Assembly (NCBI RefSeq): GCF_019656455.1
Contig: NZ_BPMK01000007.1
Location: forward strand, 124,001-188,000
Direction: 5' to 3'
DNA length: 64,000 nt
Source: Noviherbaspirillum aridicola
GTDB lineage: Bacteria; Pseudomonadota; Gammaproteobacteria; Burkholderiales; Burkholderiaceae_D
Shown here: positions 19,249-28,386 of the stretch, piece by piece
How positions within the stretch are numbered: the stretch's first letter is position 1
Layout of the letters: each line of letters starts with the position of its first letter
Made by a program: the position numbers and the translations under genes
Notes under the pieces: generated by a model
Database searches by the model: none
What the model was told of the DNA's origin: nothing
The model's input: only the letters and a program-made list of their open reading frames with translations

Positions 19249-20381
19249 TGCCGCACCTCCGCCCCGGCCGGCAGCGGATCCCTGTCCTCGGCGGTGCGCC
19301 GGCGCCGCAGCCACAGATACAGCCCGCTGCCCAGCACCACGATGGTGGCGACGTCCAGCACCGCCCACAGTATCTGCAGCGGCCTGCCGCCGTAGTCGCC
19401 GAAATGCAGCGGCTGCGACAGCAGCAGCCCGGTGACGTACCAAGGCAGCTCGCGGCTGTCGGTCACCGTGGCGTCGCGCGCGTCGACCAGCACCGGCTTG
19501 ACCAGGCGCGAGGTCAGCGGCGCGTCGCCGCGCAGGAACACGCCATAGTGATGCGGACTGGAGAAGGTGGTGCCGGGGAAGGCGATGAACCGCACCGTCA
19601 TGTCCGGCTCGATCGCCAGCGCGGCGTCGACCGAGCGCTGCAGCGAGGCGAAGCGTTCCGGCGGCGGCAGTCCCTGATAGGGCGCGGTCATTTCGCTCAC
19701 CTCGTCGAAGCGCCACAGATCGATGATGGGATCGGCCAGCGTATTGATGACGCCGGTGAGGCCGACCACGAAGGCCCAGGCCAGCGTCACGATGCCGAGC
19801 AGGTTGTGCAGGTCCAGCCAGCGGGTGCGCGGCGAGGCCTCGCGCCGCACCGTGCCGAACGCAAGCTTGCGCATGAAGGGACCGTACAGCACCGCGCCCG
19901 AGACGATGGCGGCCAGCAGCAGCACGCCCATGGCGCCGAGGAAGAGGGTGCCGGGCAGGCCGGCGAACAGATCCACATGCAGCTGGTACATCACGTGGAT
20001 GAAGCCGGAATCGAGACTCGGCTCGCCCAGCACTTCCCCGCTGCGCGCATCCACCGCCACCTGCTTGAGGCCGCTGTCCGAGCGCGGCGTGTCGGCCAGC
20101 GTCACGTACCAGATCGCGTCGTCGTCCGGCTCCTGCGACACGAACATGCCTTCCTTGCCGGGATGGCGCGCCTTGGCCACGGCCAGCACCTCGTCCAGGC
20201 TGGCGCGCGGCGCGTCCGGCGCCATCGCCGGCGCCTCGATCTCGGTGCCGAGCAGATGGCCGATCTCATGATGGAAGATCAGCGGCAGGCCGGTCAGGCA
20301 CAGCAGCAGCATGAAGACGGTGCAGACCAGGCTGCTCCATTTGTGTATCCACGCCCAGCGGCGCAGGCTCGTAGCGGTCAT
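19245..20381 (-). CDS. PepSY-associated transmembrane protein (siderophore iron handling)
   Basis: This 378-residue inner-membrane protein has four main helices: an N-terminal WAWIHKWSSLVCTVFMLLLCLTG-type helix, two mid-protein helices, and a C-terminal helix near residues 340-360 before RRRRTAEDRD. The His residues in IHKW, FHHEIGH, DLHNLLG and QPLHFGDYGG fit heme/metal-binding PepSY_TM proteins that reduce or release iron from siderophores. It diverges from the TonB receptor across a Fur box, so both should be iron-repressed. Confidence 0.85.
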   Translation of the reverse strand: MTATSLRRWAWIHKWSSLVCTVFMLLLCLTGLPLIFHHEIGHLLGTEIEAPAMAPDAPRASLDEVLAVAKARHPGKEGMFVSQEPDDDAIWYVTLADTPRSDSGLKQVAVDARSGEVLGEPSLDSGFIHVMYQLHVDLFAGLPGTLFLGAMGVLLLAAIVSGAVLYGPFMRKLAFGTVRREASPRTRWLDLHNLLGIVTLAWAFVVGLTGVINTLADPIIDLWRFDEVSEMTAPYQGLPPPERFASLQRSVDAALAIEPDMTVRFIAFPGTTFSSPHHYGVFLRGDAPLTSRLVKPVLVDARDATVTDSRELPWYVTGLLLSQPLHFGDYGGRPLQILWAVLDVATIVVLGSGLYLWLRRRRTAEDRDPLPAGAEVRQ

Positions 20382-20428
20382 CGTGATTCCCCGGAAAACG
20401 GATTGCCGGTCTGAGAAGCTGCAATTAT

Positions 20429-20449
20429 AATGCGAATCGTTCTCATTTG
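20429..20449. promoter_or_regulatory. Fur box between divergent iron-uptake genes
   Basis: AATGCGAATCGTTCTCATTTG, written as AATGCGAATC-GTTCTCATTTG, resembles the 19-bp Fur consensus (GATAATGATAATCATTATC) with AATGNNAATNNTTCTCATT spacing. It lies in an AT-rich patch 34 bp upstream of the TonB-receptor ATG and 48 bp upstream of the PepSY ATG. It would place both directions under Fur. Confidence 0.75.
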
Positions 20450-20482
20450 CGTTTCATAATAAACACAGAAAGGCAGCCTTCC

Positions 20483-22657
20483 ATGCGCAACCCGGAGTTT
20501 CCCCTGTCGGCGGTCGCCGCCGCCGTCCTGCTTGCCTGCGCCGCCGCGGCACAGGCCCAGAATCCGACGCCGCCCGCGGCCGACGAGACCGTACTGCAGA
20601 CCGTCACCGTCAATGCTTCCGCCGACGCCTCGCAGGGAGGCTTGCCGCCGCCCGCCGCCGGCGGCCAGGTCGCGCGCGGCAGCCGGCTCGGCATGCTCGG
20701 CAACGTGAGCACGATGGATGCGCCGTTCAGCGCCACCGCCTATACGCAGCAGCTGATCCAGGACCAGCAGGCGCGCAGCGTGGCCGACGTGCTGTTGAAC
20801 GATCCCACCGTGCGCGTGGCGCGCGGCTTCGGCAACTACCAGGAGCTGTACGTCATCCGCGGCTTTCCCGTGCAGTCCGACGACATGGCCTACAACGGCC
20901 TCTACGGCATCCTGCCGCGCCAGTACGTCGCCACCGAGCTGCTCGAGCGCGTGGAAGTGCTGCGCGGCGCGAATACCTTCCTCAACGGCGCGGCGCCGGG
21001 GAACGGCGGCATCGGCGGCTCCATCAACCTGGTGCCCAAGCGCGCCCCGCGCGAGCCGCTCAGCCAGGTCACCGCGGGCATCGAAAGCGGGGGGCAGCGC
21101 TATCTCGCGACCGATCTCGCGCGCCGCTTCGGCGAGGACCAGGCCACCGGCATCCGCATCAACGCGGCGCGGCGCGACGGCGGCACCGCGATCGACGACG
21201 AAGAGCGCAAGCTGAACCTGCTGTCGGTGGGCGTCGACCACCGCGGACGCAATTTCCGGCTCTCGGCCGACGTCGGCTATCAGGAGCACAAGCTCGACCA
21301 GTCCCGCCCGAGCGTGGACCTCAGCCCGGGCATCCGCGTGCCGCGCGCGCCGGATGCCTCGTCGAATTACGGCCAGCCGTGGATCTACTCGGACGAGCGC
21401 GATGTCTTCGGCACCGTGCGCGGCGAGGTCGACATCAGCGCCGACATCACCGCCTGGGCCGCCGCCGGCATGCGTCGCGGCAAGGAAGAAAACTCGCTGC
21501 ACACGCCGCGCGTGCTCAACGATGCGGGCGACACCGGCGGCTTCCGCTTCGACAATGCACGCCGGGACACGGTCAGGACCGGCGAGGCCGGCGTGCGCGC
21601 GAAGCTGCGCACCGGCGATGTCGGCCATACGCTGGCCGTCTCCGCCTCCGCATTCGACCTGAAGGAGCGCAACGCCTTCGCGTTCGGCGGCGACATCCGC
21701 TCCAACCTGTACGATCCCGTCGACGTGCCGCCCCCCGACGTCCCGGCGACCGGCGACCTGTCCGACCCGCGCGTCACCCGCAAGACCAGGCTGTCCAGCA
21801 TTGCCGTCTCCGACACTCTGTCGTTTGCGCAGGACAGCGTGCTGCTGACGCTCGGCGCCCGTCACCAGAAACTGAAGGAGACCGGCTACGCCGCCGGCAC
21901 CGGGGCCGAGACCGGGCGCTACGACAAGAGCGCCGTGACGCCCGTCGCCGGCCTCGTCTACAAGCCGATGAGCGGCCTTTCCCTGTACGCGAACTATGCC
22001 GAGGCGCTGACCAGGGCGCCGACGCCGGCGTTCGATTCCGCCAACCCCAACGACGTCTTCTCCCCCAGCCGGTCGAAGCAGAAGGAGATCGGCGCCAAGT
22101 ATGACAACGGCAGCTTCGGCGCCGGCGTCGCGCTGTTCGACGTGCGGCAGCCGCAAGGCGTGGAAGATGCGGCGAATGTGTTTTCCGTCAGCGGAGAGCA
22201 GCGCAACCGCGGGCTGGAGCTGACTGTCTACGGCCGCGCCATGCCCGGCCTGCGCCTGCTCGGCGGCCTCACGCTGCTCGATGCCGAGCAGAAGGACACC
22301 GGCGCCGCCGGCAACGACGGCAATGACGTGATCGGCGCGCCGAAGTATCAGGCCAATCTCGGCGCGGAGTGGGACATTCCCGGCGTGCAGGGCCTGACCC
22401 TGACCGGACGCGTGCTGCGCACCGGCTCCCAGTACGCGGATGCGGCGAATACCCAGAAGCTGCCGGCCTGGACCCGGCTCGATGCCGGCGTGCGCTATCT
22501 GACCACCGTCGGCAAGCAGATGCTCACGCTGCGCGCCAGCGTCGAGAACCTCACCGACCGCGACTACTGGGCCTCGGCCGGCGGCTATCCCGGCGCCGGC
22601 TACCTGGTGCTCGGCAATCCGCGCACCTTCGTGATCTCGGCCTCGCTCGACTTCTGA
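20483..22657 (+). CDS. TonB-dependent siderophore receptor
   Basis: This 724-residue outer-membrane protein has a signal peptide ending near AAQAQ and a TonB box in DETVLQTVTV. The plug domain has PTVRVARGFGNYQELYVIRG and ELLERVEVLRGANTFLNG; a beta-barrel follows, ending in the typical C-terminal Phe (SASLDF). It has no N-terminal STN signalling domain, so it is not a sigma-factor transducer. The start MRNPEFPL follows AAAGGCA; the frame is open 12 codons further up. It imports ferric siderophore or a related chelate, and pairs with the divergent PepSY gene. Confidence 0.93.
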   Translation: MRNPEFPLSAVAAAVLLACAAAAQAQNPTPPAADETVLQTVTVNASADASQGGLPPPAAGGQVARGSRLGMLGNVSTMDAPFSATAYTQQLIQDQQARSVADVLLNDPTVRVARGFGNYQELYVIRGFPVQSDDMAYNGLYGILPRQYVATELLERVEVLRGANTFLNGAAPGNGGIGGSINLVPKRAPREPLSQVTAGIESGGQRYLATDLARRFGEDQATGIRINAARRDGGTAIDDEERKLNLLSVGVDHRGRNFRLSADVGYQEHKLDQSRPSVDLSPGIRVPRAPDASSNYGQPWIYSDERDVFGTVRGEVDISADITAWAAAGMRRGKEENSLHTPRVLNDAGDTGGFRFDNARRDTVRTGEAGVRAKLRTGDVGHTLAVSASAFDLKERNAFAFGGDIRSNLYDPVDVPPPDVPATGDLSDPRVTRKTRLSSIAVSDTLSFAQDSVLLTLGARHQKLKETGYAAGTGAETGRYDKSAVTPVAGLVYKPMSGLSLYANYAEALTRAPTPAFDSANPNDVFSPSRSKQKEIGAKYDNGSFGAGVALFDVRQPQGVEDAANVFSVSGEQRNRGLELTVYGRAMPGLRLLGGLTLLDAEQKDTGAAGNDGNDVIGAPKYQANLGAEWDIPGVQGLTLTGRVLRTGSQYADAANTQKLPAWTRLDAGVRYLTTVGKQMLTLRASVENLTDRDYWASAGGYPGAGYLVLGNPRTFVISASLDF

Positions 22658-22678
22658 CGCGACAGGGCGGCGGCGCGC

Positions 22679-23449
22679 CTACAGCGCGACGTCGCCGCCC
22701 TGCCCGGAGCGGCTGCCGGGCAGCGGCAGGTTGTCCGCCGCCCGGTACGCGAATACGAGTGAATGCTTGACCGCGCCGCTGTCATTGCGGCCGGCGGCAT
22801 GGAACAGCCCGCTGTGGAAGAACAGCACATCTCCCGCCTGCATCTCCACCACCCGGCCCTGCGCGAAGAGCGCGCGGTTTTCCTCGACTTCCGGCCGCAG
22901 GAAATCGAGTTCGTCCAGCTGCCGCGGCTGCACGCCGATGCGATGCGAGCCCGGAATCACCTTCAGCGCGCCGTTGTCTTCGCGTTCGTCGCCGAGCGCC
23001 AGCCAGACGGAGACCAGCTCATTGCGCTGGAACGACCAGTAGCGGATGTCGCGATGCCAGCCCGTCGCCGTGCCATAGCCCGGGTGCTTGGTCATCACGC
23101 AGTTGTGATGGGCCAGCGACAGCCGGATGTCGGCCCCGAGCAATTGCCGCAGGCGGGCGAGCAGCGCCGGGTCGCTCGCCTGCGCGCGGAAGACCGGGTC
23201 GCGCTGCCAGGCGCCGCGCAGCCGCCGCACCGTGCGGCCGCCCGGCGCATCGAGCGAGGCGGGCGCGCCCGGATAGCCGAGGTCGGCTTCATACTCGACC
23301 GGCGGCACCGCGCGCCGCAGATGATCGCGGCTGACCGCCAGCAGCGCCTCGCGCGTCGCGGATGAAACCGCGCCGCGCAGCAGCAGCCATCCTTCGTCAC
23401 GGAAGCGGGCGATCTGCTCGTCCGTCAGCAGGTCCGGTTCAGCGTTCAT
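22679..23449 (-). CDS. Phytanoyl-CoA dioxygenase (PhyH)-family oxygenase
   Basis: This 256-residue Fe(II)/2-oxoglutarate-dependent oxygenase has iron ligands His and Asp in TGWHRDIRYWSF (about residues 132-143) and the distal His and co-substrate Arg region in FHSGLFHAAGRNDS. GALKVIPGSHR is family-typical. Its start overlaps the end of the LpxL-type acyltransferase gene by 11 bp, so the two are translationally coupled. The substrate is not known; the coupling points to a lipid or envelope substrate. Confidence 0.87.
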   Translation of the reverse strand: MNAEPDLLTDEQIARFRDEGWLLLRGAVSSATREALLAVSRDHLRRAVPPVEYEADLGYPGAPASLDAPGGRTVRRLRGAWQRDPVFRAQASDPALLARLRQLLGADIRLSLAHHNCVMTKHPGYGTATGWHRDIRYWSFQRNELVSVWLALGDEREDNGALKVIPGSHRIGVQPRQLDELDFLRPEVEENRALFAQGRVVEMQAGDVLFFHSGLFHAAGRNDSGAVKHSLVFAYRAADNLPLPGSRSGQGGDVAL

Positions 23450-24314
23450 CGCGATACACGTCGGGCATCCCGGGCGGCCGCGTCTTGAAGCGGCGGTGCG
23501 CCCAGAAATACTCGGCCGGCGCTTCCAGCACACGCTCTTCGATGAAGGCGTTCATGCGGCGCGTGGCCTCGGTGATGTCGTCGCCCGGATAGTTTTCCCA
23601 GGCGGGATAGAACGTCACTTTCCAGCCGCGGTAGCCGGGAAGATAGGTCGCGATCACCGGCACCACGCGCGCGCCGGTCATGCCGGCGATGCGCGCCGGG
23701 GCGCTGAGGGTCGCGGCCGGGATGCCGAAGAAGGGGACGAATTCCGCGTCGCGCGGCCCGAAGTCCATGTCCGGCAGCATGAAGAACGGCAGCTTCTCGC
23801 GCATCGCCCGGATCACCGGCTTGATGCCATCGCGCCGGTTGAACAGCCGCACCGGCTTGAAGCGGGCGCGGCCCTTGCGCAGCGCTTCGTCGAACACCTT
23901 GTTCTTTTGCGGCACATACATGGAGCAGGCCGAAATCTGCTGCGCGATCGCTGCGCCCGCCACGTCGAGGCAGACAAAATGCGGACAGAGGAGAATCACC
24001 GGCCCGGACTCGATCAGCGCCATCGGCAGGCCGGGATCCATCACCACCAGGCGGCGCAGCCGTTCTTCCGGCGCCCACCAGAGCACGCCGCGTTCGAGGA
24101 TGCTGCGCGCGTACAGCTGGAAGTGGCGGCGCGCGATCGCGCGTCGTTCGCTTTCCGGCAGCGCCGGCAGGCACAGCCGCAGATTGGTGAGCGTGATGCG
24201 GCGGCGCGAGCCCATGGCCAGGTAGAGCAGGCTGCCGACCGCTTCGCCGAGACGGCCGATCAGCGGCAGGGGCAGCCAGTGCAGCAGCCACATCAGGGCA
24301 AGCAAAAACCTCAT
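23439..24314 (-). CDS. LpxL/HtrB-family lipid A acyltransferase-like protein
   Basis: This 291-residue inner-membrane-associated acyltransferase has an N-terminal membrane anchor (MRFLLALMWLLHWLPLPLIG). Its catalytic motif is HFVCLD (about residue 112, the HX4D/E box of the family), with LPDMDFGPRDAEFVPFFG, TLSAPARIAGMTGARVVPV and a C-terminal YFWAHRRFKTRPPG. Family members add a secondary acyl chain to Kdo2-lipid A using acyl-ACP. A perfect 20-bp palindrome sits 36 bp upstream. It is coupled to the PhyH gene. Confidence 0.9.
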   Translation of the reverse strand: MRFLLALMWLLHWLPLPLIGRLGEAVGSLLYLAMGSRRRITLTNLRLCLPALPESERRAIARRHFQLYARSILERGVLWWAPEERLRRLVVMDPGLPMALIESGPVILLCPHFVCLDVAGAAIAQQISACSMYVPQKNKVFDEALRKGRARFKPVRLFNRRDGIKPVIRAMREKLPFFMLPDMDFGPRDAEFVPFFGIPAATLSAPARIAGMTGARVVPVIATYLPGYRGWKVTFYPAWENYPGDDITEATRRMNAFIEERVLEAPAEYFWAHRRFKTRPPGMPDVYRDER

Positions 24315-24350
24315 GTCTGAAATCCGGGATAGAAAAAAGCACCAAGCGCG

Positions 24351-24370
24351 GAATTGACCGCGGTCAATTC
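24351..24370. promoter_or_regulatory. Perfect 20-bp palindrome upstream of the lpxL-like gene
   Basis: GAATTGACCG is followed directly by its reverse complement CGGTCAATTC. It has no loop, so it looks like a dimeric regulator's operator rather than a hairpin. It lies 36-56 bp upstream of the acyltransferase ATG. A separate GCCGGC-GGGAA-GCCGGC hairpin follows at about 24377. Confidence 0.6.
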
Positions 24371-24445
24371 AGGCGGGCCGGCGGGAAGCCGGCACGGGAT
24401 GATGCCACAGCTCCCGGCATAAGGGGGAAGGCTGCTTGGGCGCGC

Positions 24446-25552
24446 CTAGCGCCCGAACAGCTTGCGCACCACGCCGCCGATGCCTTCGGCCGCGCCGCCG
24501 ACGCCGCCCCCGAGTCCCTCGAAGCTGATGCCGAGACCCTCGGCCACGCCGGCGCCGATGCGCGCCACCAGGTTCTCGTTGAGTGAAAAGCGCGGGTCGT
24601 CCAGCTTGCCTTCCAGCGTGAAGTCCACGTTGATCTGCCCCTTGCGGTTCCTCAGCGCCGCCACCACCGCCGCACGCGGCACGCCCATGAAGGTGGCGAA
24701 GGGGCCCTCGCCCGCCGCCAGCTCCAGTCCGGTCAGCGTGATGCTGCCCGGCGCGTGCAGGCGGTTGCCGCGCACCACCGACTTCAGCCGCAGGTCGAGC
24801 GTCCCCTGGCGCACGCCGGTCTCCGATGCCTTGATCAGATAGGGCTGCAGCGCCAGCAGATCCACGCCCTCCAGCCTGGTCGCTATCTCGGAATTGCGCT
24901 TGTCCGGTTCCGCCCAGCCGTCGACCAGCAGCCGGCCGTCGCGCCGCACGCCCTTGACCGCGCCGTCGAGCCTGATCGCGACACGGCTGTCCAGGCGCGG
25001 CAGGCGCAGGTCGTCGACGGTGGCGTGCAGCTTTTCCAGCCGGGTCTTGTGGGCCGGCCGGCGCACGGTGCTGTCGAAGAATTCCAGCACGCCGCGCCGC
25101 AGCTCCACCCTGCCGATGCCGATCTCCGGCCCCGGCGCTCCCTCGTCCGCGGCCTTGCCCGCGCCGGCGCGTTCGAGCAGGCTTGGCAGCAATCGCGTCT
25201 TGCCGTCGGCGCTGCGCCAGACGGACAGGTAGGCGTCCTCGATGACGATGTGTGGCACGTGCACGCGCGCCGACACCAGCGCAAACAGGTCGGGATGCAC
25301 GACGACCCGCCCGGCGCGCAGCGCATGGGCCGCCGGCCAGCCCCGGGGGGCGCGGATGACGATGTCGCGCAGTTCCACCGCGGACCAGCCGACGACGATC
25401 TCGCCGACTTCGCTCTCGGGGCCGAGCGCCTGTTCGACCTGGCGCCTGAGCGCCTGGGTACCGAAATGCAGCGCCACCATGGCGGCGACGGCGAGGGCGA
25501 GCGTCACGCCGGCGGCGGACAGCAGGATGCGTTTGAGAATCGCGGGCTTCAT
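24446..25552 (-). CDS. DUF748/AsmA-like envelope protein
   Basis: This 368-residue protein has one N-terminal membrane helix (ILLSAAGVTLALAVAAMVAL, about residues 8-27). A long beta-rich periplasmic part follows, with the DUF748 pattern: VVHPDLFALVSARVHVPHIVIEDAYL, IGIGRVELRRGVLEFFDS and FTLEGKLDDPRFSLNE. The last 40 residues are Gly-rich and amphipathic (GLGISFEGLGGGVGG). AsmA-like proteins are thought to bridge the periplasm and move lipids. The start MKPAILKR was chosen at the predicted anchor. It is transcribed toward lpxL. Confidence 0.8.
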   Translation of the reverse strand: MKPAILKRILLSAAGVTLALAVAAMVALHFGTQALRRQVEQALGPESEVGEIVVGWSAVELRDIVIRAPRGWPAAHALRAGRVVVHPDLFALVSARVHVPHIVIEDAYLSVWRSADGKTRLLPSLLERAGAGKAADEGAPGPEIGIGRVELRRGVLEFFDSTVRRPAHKTRLEKLHATVDDLRLPRLDSRVAIRLDGAVKGVRRDGRLLVDGWAEPDKRNSEIATRLEGVDLLALQPYLIKASETGVRQGTLDLRLKSVVRGNRLHAPGSITLTGLELAAGEGPFATFMGVPRAAVVAALRNRKGQINVDFTLEGKLDDPRFSLNENLVARIGAGVAEGLGISFEGLGGGVGGAAEGIGGVVRKLFGR

Positions 25553-25649
25553 GCGGATCGTGGAATGGATGGCGGCATGCCGCATCGTGCGGACCATGAT
25601 ACCGGCGCCGGCGCCGCCGGTCACGCCCCGGCGCGCCGGGCTACCAGGC

Positions 25650-26924
25650 TCAGCGCCGCATGCGGAAATCGGCGCCGTCCGGCCTGCCGGGCAGCGACAG
25701 CGATGCATGCGGGACGCTGGTCCGGCTCACCACCCGTCCGCGCCGCAATACGTAGCGGCGCGCCGCGCGCAGCCGGATCGCCTCGATCGTGCCGCCGGCG
25801 TCCAGGATCACCAGGTCGGCATGGCAGCCCGGCCGCAGACCGTAGCCCTCCAGTCCAAGGATGCGCGCCGGCGTCTCGGTCACCGCCATGAAGCAGGCGT
25901 GCATGCCCTCCTGCGAAGTCATCTGCGCCACATGCAGTCCCATGTGCGCGACTTCCAGCATGTCGCCCGAGCCCAGCCCGTACCACGGGTCGAGCACGCA
26001 GTCGTGGCCGAAGGCGACGTCGATGCCGGCCGCCATCAGCTCCGGCACCCGTGTCATGCCGCGCCGCTTCGGATAGCTGTCGTGGCGGCCCTGCAGGGTG
26101 ATGTTGATCAGCGGGTTGGCGATCGCGGCCACGCCCGCTTCGCGCATCAGCGGCAGCAGCTTGCTGACGTAGTAGTTGTCCATCGAATGCATGGAGGTCA
26201 GGTGCGACCCGGTCACGCGCCCCTGCATGCCGAGCCGCTGCGCGTGATACGCGAGCGTCTCGACATGGCGCGACAGCGGATCGTCGCTTTCGTCGCAGTG
26301 CATGTCCACCCGCAGGCCCTGCCCGGCGGCGAACTCGCACAGCAGCCGCACCGACTCGGCGCCGTCGGCCATCGTGCGTTCGAAATGCGGGATGCCGCCC
26401 ACCACGTCCACGCCCATGGCGATGGCGCGCCTGAGATTGTCGAAGGCGCCGGGGCTGCGCAGCAGGCCGTCCTGCGGAAACGCGACCAGCTGCAGGTCGA
26501 GATAGGGCGCCACCCGTTTTTTCACGTCCAGCAGCGCTTCCACGGCCAGCAGCCGCGGGTCGCAGACATCGACATGGCTGCGGATCGCGAGCAGGCCGCG
26601 CGCCACCGCCCAGTCGCAATAGCGCAGCGCCCGCTCGACGATGGCTTCCTGCACCAGGGTCGGCTTGAGTTCGCCCCACAGCGCGATGCCCTCCAGCAGG
26701 GTGCCGCTCAGGTTGACCCGCGGCTGCCCGTAGCTGAGCGTGGAATCCATGTGGAAGTGGGCATCGACGAAGGGCGGGGTCACCAGGTCGCCGCCGGCGT
26801 CGATCTCCTCCGGCGCGCTCGCCTGCAGCCGGGTGCCGACGGCGGCGATGCGCCCGCCCTCGATGCCGATGTCGACGCCGGTGCTGCCGTCGGGGAGGGT
26901 GGCGTTGCGGATGATCAGGTCCAT
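25650..26924 (-). CDS. Cytosine deaminase-like amidohydrolase
   Basis: This 424-residue cytoplasmic metal-dependent hydrolase belongs to the CodA branch. Metal and active-site motifs are FVDAHFHMD (about residue 53), HCDESDDP, the His of TGSHLTSMHS, and FGHDCVLDPWYGLGSGDMLE, which parallels the GHDDVFDPWYPLG motif of E. coli CodA. A second Asp in that motif is Cys here (GHDC), so the specificity may differ from cytosine, for example isocytosine or another cyclic amidine. It follows the K+ channel gene by 8 bp on the same strand. Confidence 0.85.
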   Translation of the reverse strand: MDLIIRNATLPDGSTGVDIGIEGGRIAAVGTRLQASAPEEIDAGGDLVTPPFVDAHFHMDSTLSYGQPRVNLSGTLLEGIALWGELKPTLVQEAIVERALRYCDWAVARGLLAIRSHVDVCDPRLLAVEALLDVKKRVAPYLDLQLVAFPQDGLLRSPGAFDNLRRAIAMGVDVVGGIPHFERTMADGAESVRLLCEFAAGQGLRVDMHCDESDDPLSRHVETLAYHAQRLGMQGRVTGSHLTSMHSMDNYYVSKLLPLMREAGVAAIANPLINITLQGRHDSYPKRRGMTRVPELMAAGIDVAFGHDCVLDPWYGLGSGDMLEVAHMGLHVAQMTSQEGMHACFMAVTETPARILGLEGYGLRPGCHADLVILDAGGTIEAIRLRAARRYVLRRGRVVSRTSVPHASLSLPGRPDGADFRMRR

Positions 26925-26932
26925 GAAGGCTC

Positions 26933-27814
26933 TCAGCTGTGTTGATAGGGCGGCAGGCGGGCGCCGCAGTCCTTGCAGTATGCCGCGTCGGGCTCATGTC
27001 CCTCCGACAGGCACTGGTGGCAGGTGCGGGTCGTGACGGCGCGCGTCAGGCGCTGCGTCGTCATCTCCGCCGTCACGATGCCGGTGGGGACCGCCAGCAC
27101 CCCCCAGCCGAGCAGCATCATCATCGACGCGATCGCCTTGCCGAGGTCGGTATGCGGCGTCATGTCGCCGTAGCCCACCGTCGTCATGGTGACGATGGCC
27201 CAGTACATCGCCTTGGGTATGCTGGTGAAGCCGTGCTGCGGCCCCTCGATCACATACATCAGCGTGCCCATCACCAGCACCACCATCAGCACCATCGACA
27301 GGAAGACCATGATCTTGCGGCGGCTCGCGGCCACCGCCGCCGTCAGCATCTGGTACTCCTGCACGTAGAGCGTGAGCTTGAGAATGCGGAAGATGCGCAG
27401 CAGGCGCAGGATGCGCACGTCGAGCAGCGCATGCACCTCCGGCATGAACAGCGCCAGATAGGTGGGCAGCACCGACAGCAGGTCGATGATGCCGAAGAAG
27501 CTGGTCGCATAGCGCAGCGGCCGCCGCACGCAGGCCAGCCGCGCCAGGTACTCGGCGGTGAACAGCAGGGTGAAACCCCATTCCAGCGCATCGAACAGCC
27601 ATTCCTGGCGTGCCGCGATCGCATGCACGCTCTCCAGCATGACCACCGCGATGCTGGCCAGGATGGCGCCGATCAGCAGCAGGTCGAAACGCCGCCCGGC
27701 CACGGTGTCGGCCTCGAAGATGACCGTGTAGAGCCTGAGCCGCCAGCCGCTGTCGGGACGGCCGTAATGGAGCAGGGCGGCATCCTGGGCGGATGCGATG
27801 ACGGGTTTGTTCAT
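26933..27814 (-). CDS. Voltage-gated-type K+ channel with C-terminal zinc ribbon
   Basis: This 293-residue protein is a six-helix channel. The S4-like helix is ALLDVRILRLLRIFRILKLTLYV, with Arg/Lys every third residue. The pore helix and selectivity filter are ITMTTVGYGDMTP-like (AIVTMTTVGYGD, about residue 214). The C-terminus after the last helix carries CHQC and CKDC, spaced about 14 residues apart, which would form a zinc ribbon. The start MNKPVIAS was chosen because longer in-frame N-termini are low-complexity. It probably shares a transcript with the amidohydrolase. Confidence 0.88.
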   Translation of the reverse strand: MNKPVIASAQDAALLHYGRPDSGWRLRLYTVIFEADTVAGRRFDLLLIGAILASIAVVMLESVHAIAARQEWLFDALEWGFTLLFTAEYLARLACVRRPLRYATSFFGIIDLLSVLPTYLALFMPEVHALLDVRILRLLRIFRILKLTLYVQEYQMLTAAVAASRRKIMVFLSMVLMVVLVMGTLMYVIEGPQHGFTSIPKAMYWAIVTMTTVGYGDMTPHTDLGKAIASMMMLLGWGVLAVPTGIVTAEMTTQRLTRAVTTRTCHQCLSEGHEPDAAYCKDCGARLPPYQHS

Positions 27815-27837
27815 GCGGCGGCTGTGTCGTGTAGGGG

Positions 27838-28167
27838 TCAATAGAATACCGCCAGCCAGACGGTTTCGCGATCCGGCGCCGTCCATTCCACCCGGTGCCG
27901 GCAGCCGGCGGGGATGTTCACATGGTCGCCCTCGCCCAGCCGCAGCGTGCGGCCGTCGCGCTCGAAGCGCAGCACCGCCTCGCCCCTGAGCAGGGTCACC
28001 CACTCATGCCGGGGCTGGTCATACCAGAACCCGGGCGGCGAACAATGGCCGTGCGAGACGATCCTTTCGATGCGGGTGTCGCCGCCGGCGGCAAGGGTCT
28101 CGAAAAACTCTTCGGCGGCGGGCGGCGGCAGTCCGGCGTAGAGGTTGGGAAGGCGAGTCTCATTCAT
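27838..28167 (-). CDS. Small cupin-domain protein
   Basis: This 109-residue single-cupin protein has motif 1 in SHGHCSPPGFWYDQPRHEWVTLLRG and motif 2 in GDHVNIPAGCRHRV. The metal-binding His/Glu set is largely present (H, E and a C-terminal H). The usual first pair of His is split by the WYDQPRHEW insertion. It is upstream of the K+ channel on the same strand. Function unknown; small cupins are often isomerases, dioxygenases or sensors. Confidence 0.8.
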   Translation of the reverse strand: MNETRLPNLYAGLPPPAAEEFFETLAAGGDTRIERIVSHGHCSPPGFWYDQPRHEWVTLLRGEAVLRFERDGRTLRLGEGDHVNIPAGCRHRVEWTAPDRETVWLAVFY

Positions 28168-28386
28168 GGGATTGCACGTTTAAACGGCACGAACCGAATT
28201 AAATTCGAAATCGGCGCCCTCGGGAGCTTTAATTTGCCCCGGGCGCCGGTTTTACGGCTTAACAACGCAAGATAATTTTCCCGCAACTTGGCCATAATCC
28301 GGCCCGTGATACATCCAGTTCACAGGTGCGGCGCCCGGCACGAGCGGAAGCGCCGCGAAAAAACGAGTGTAAAACGAGGAAACCCG

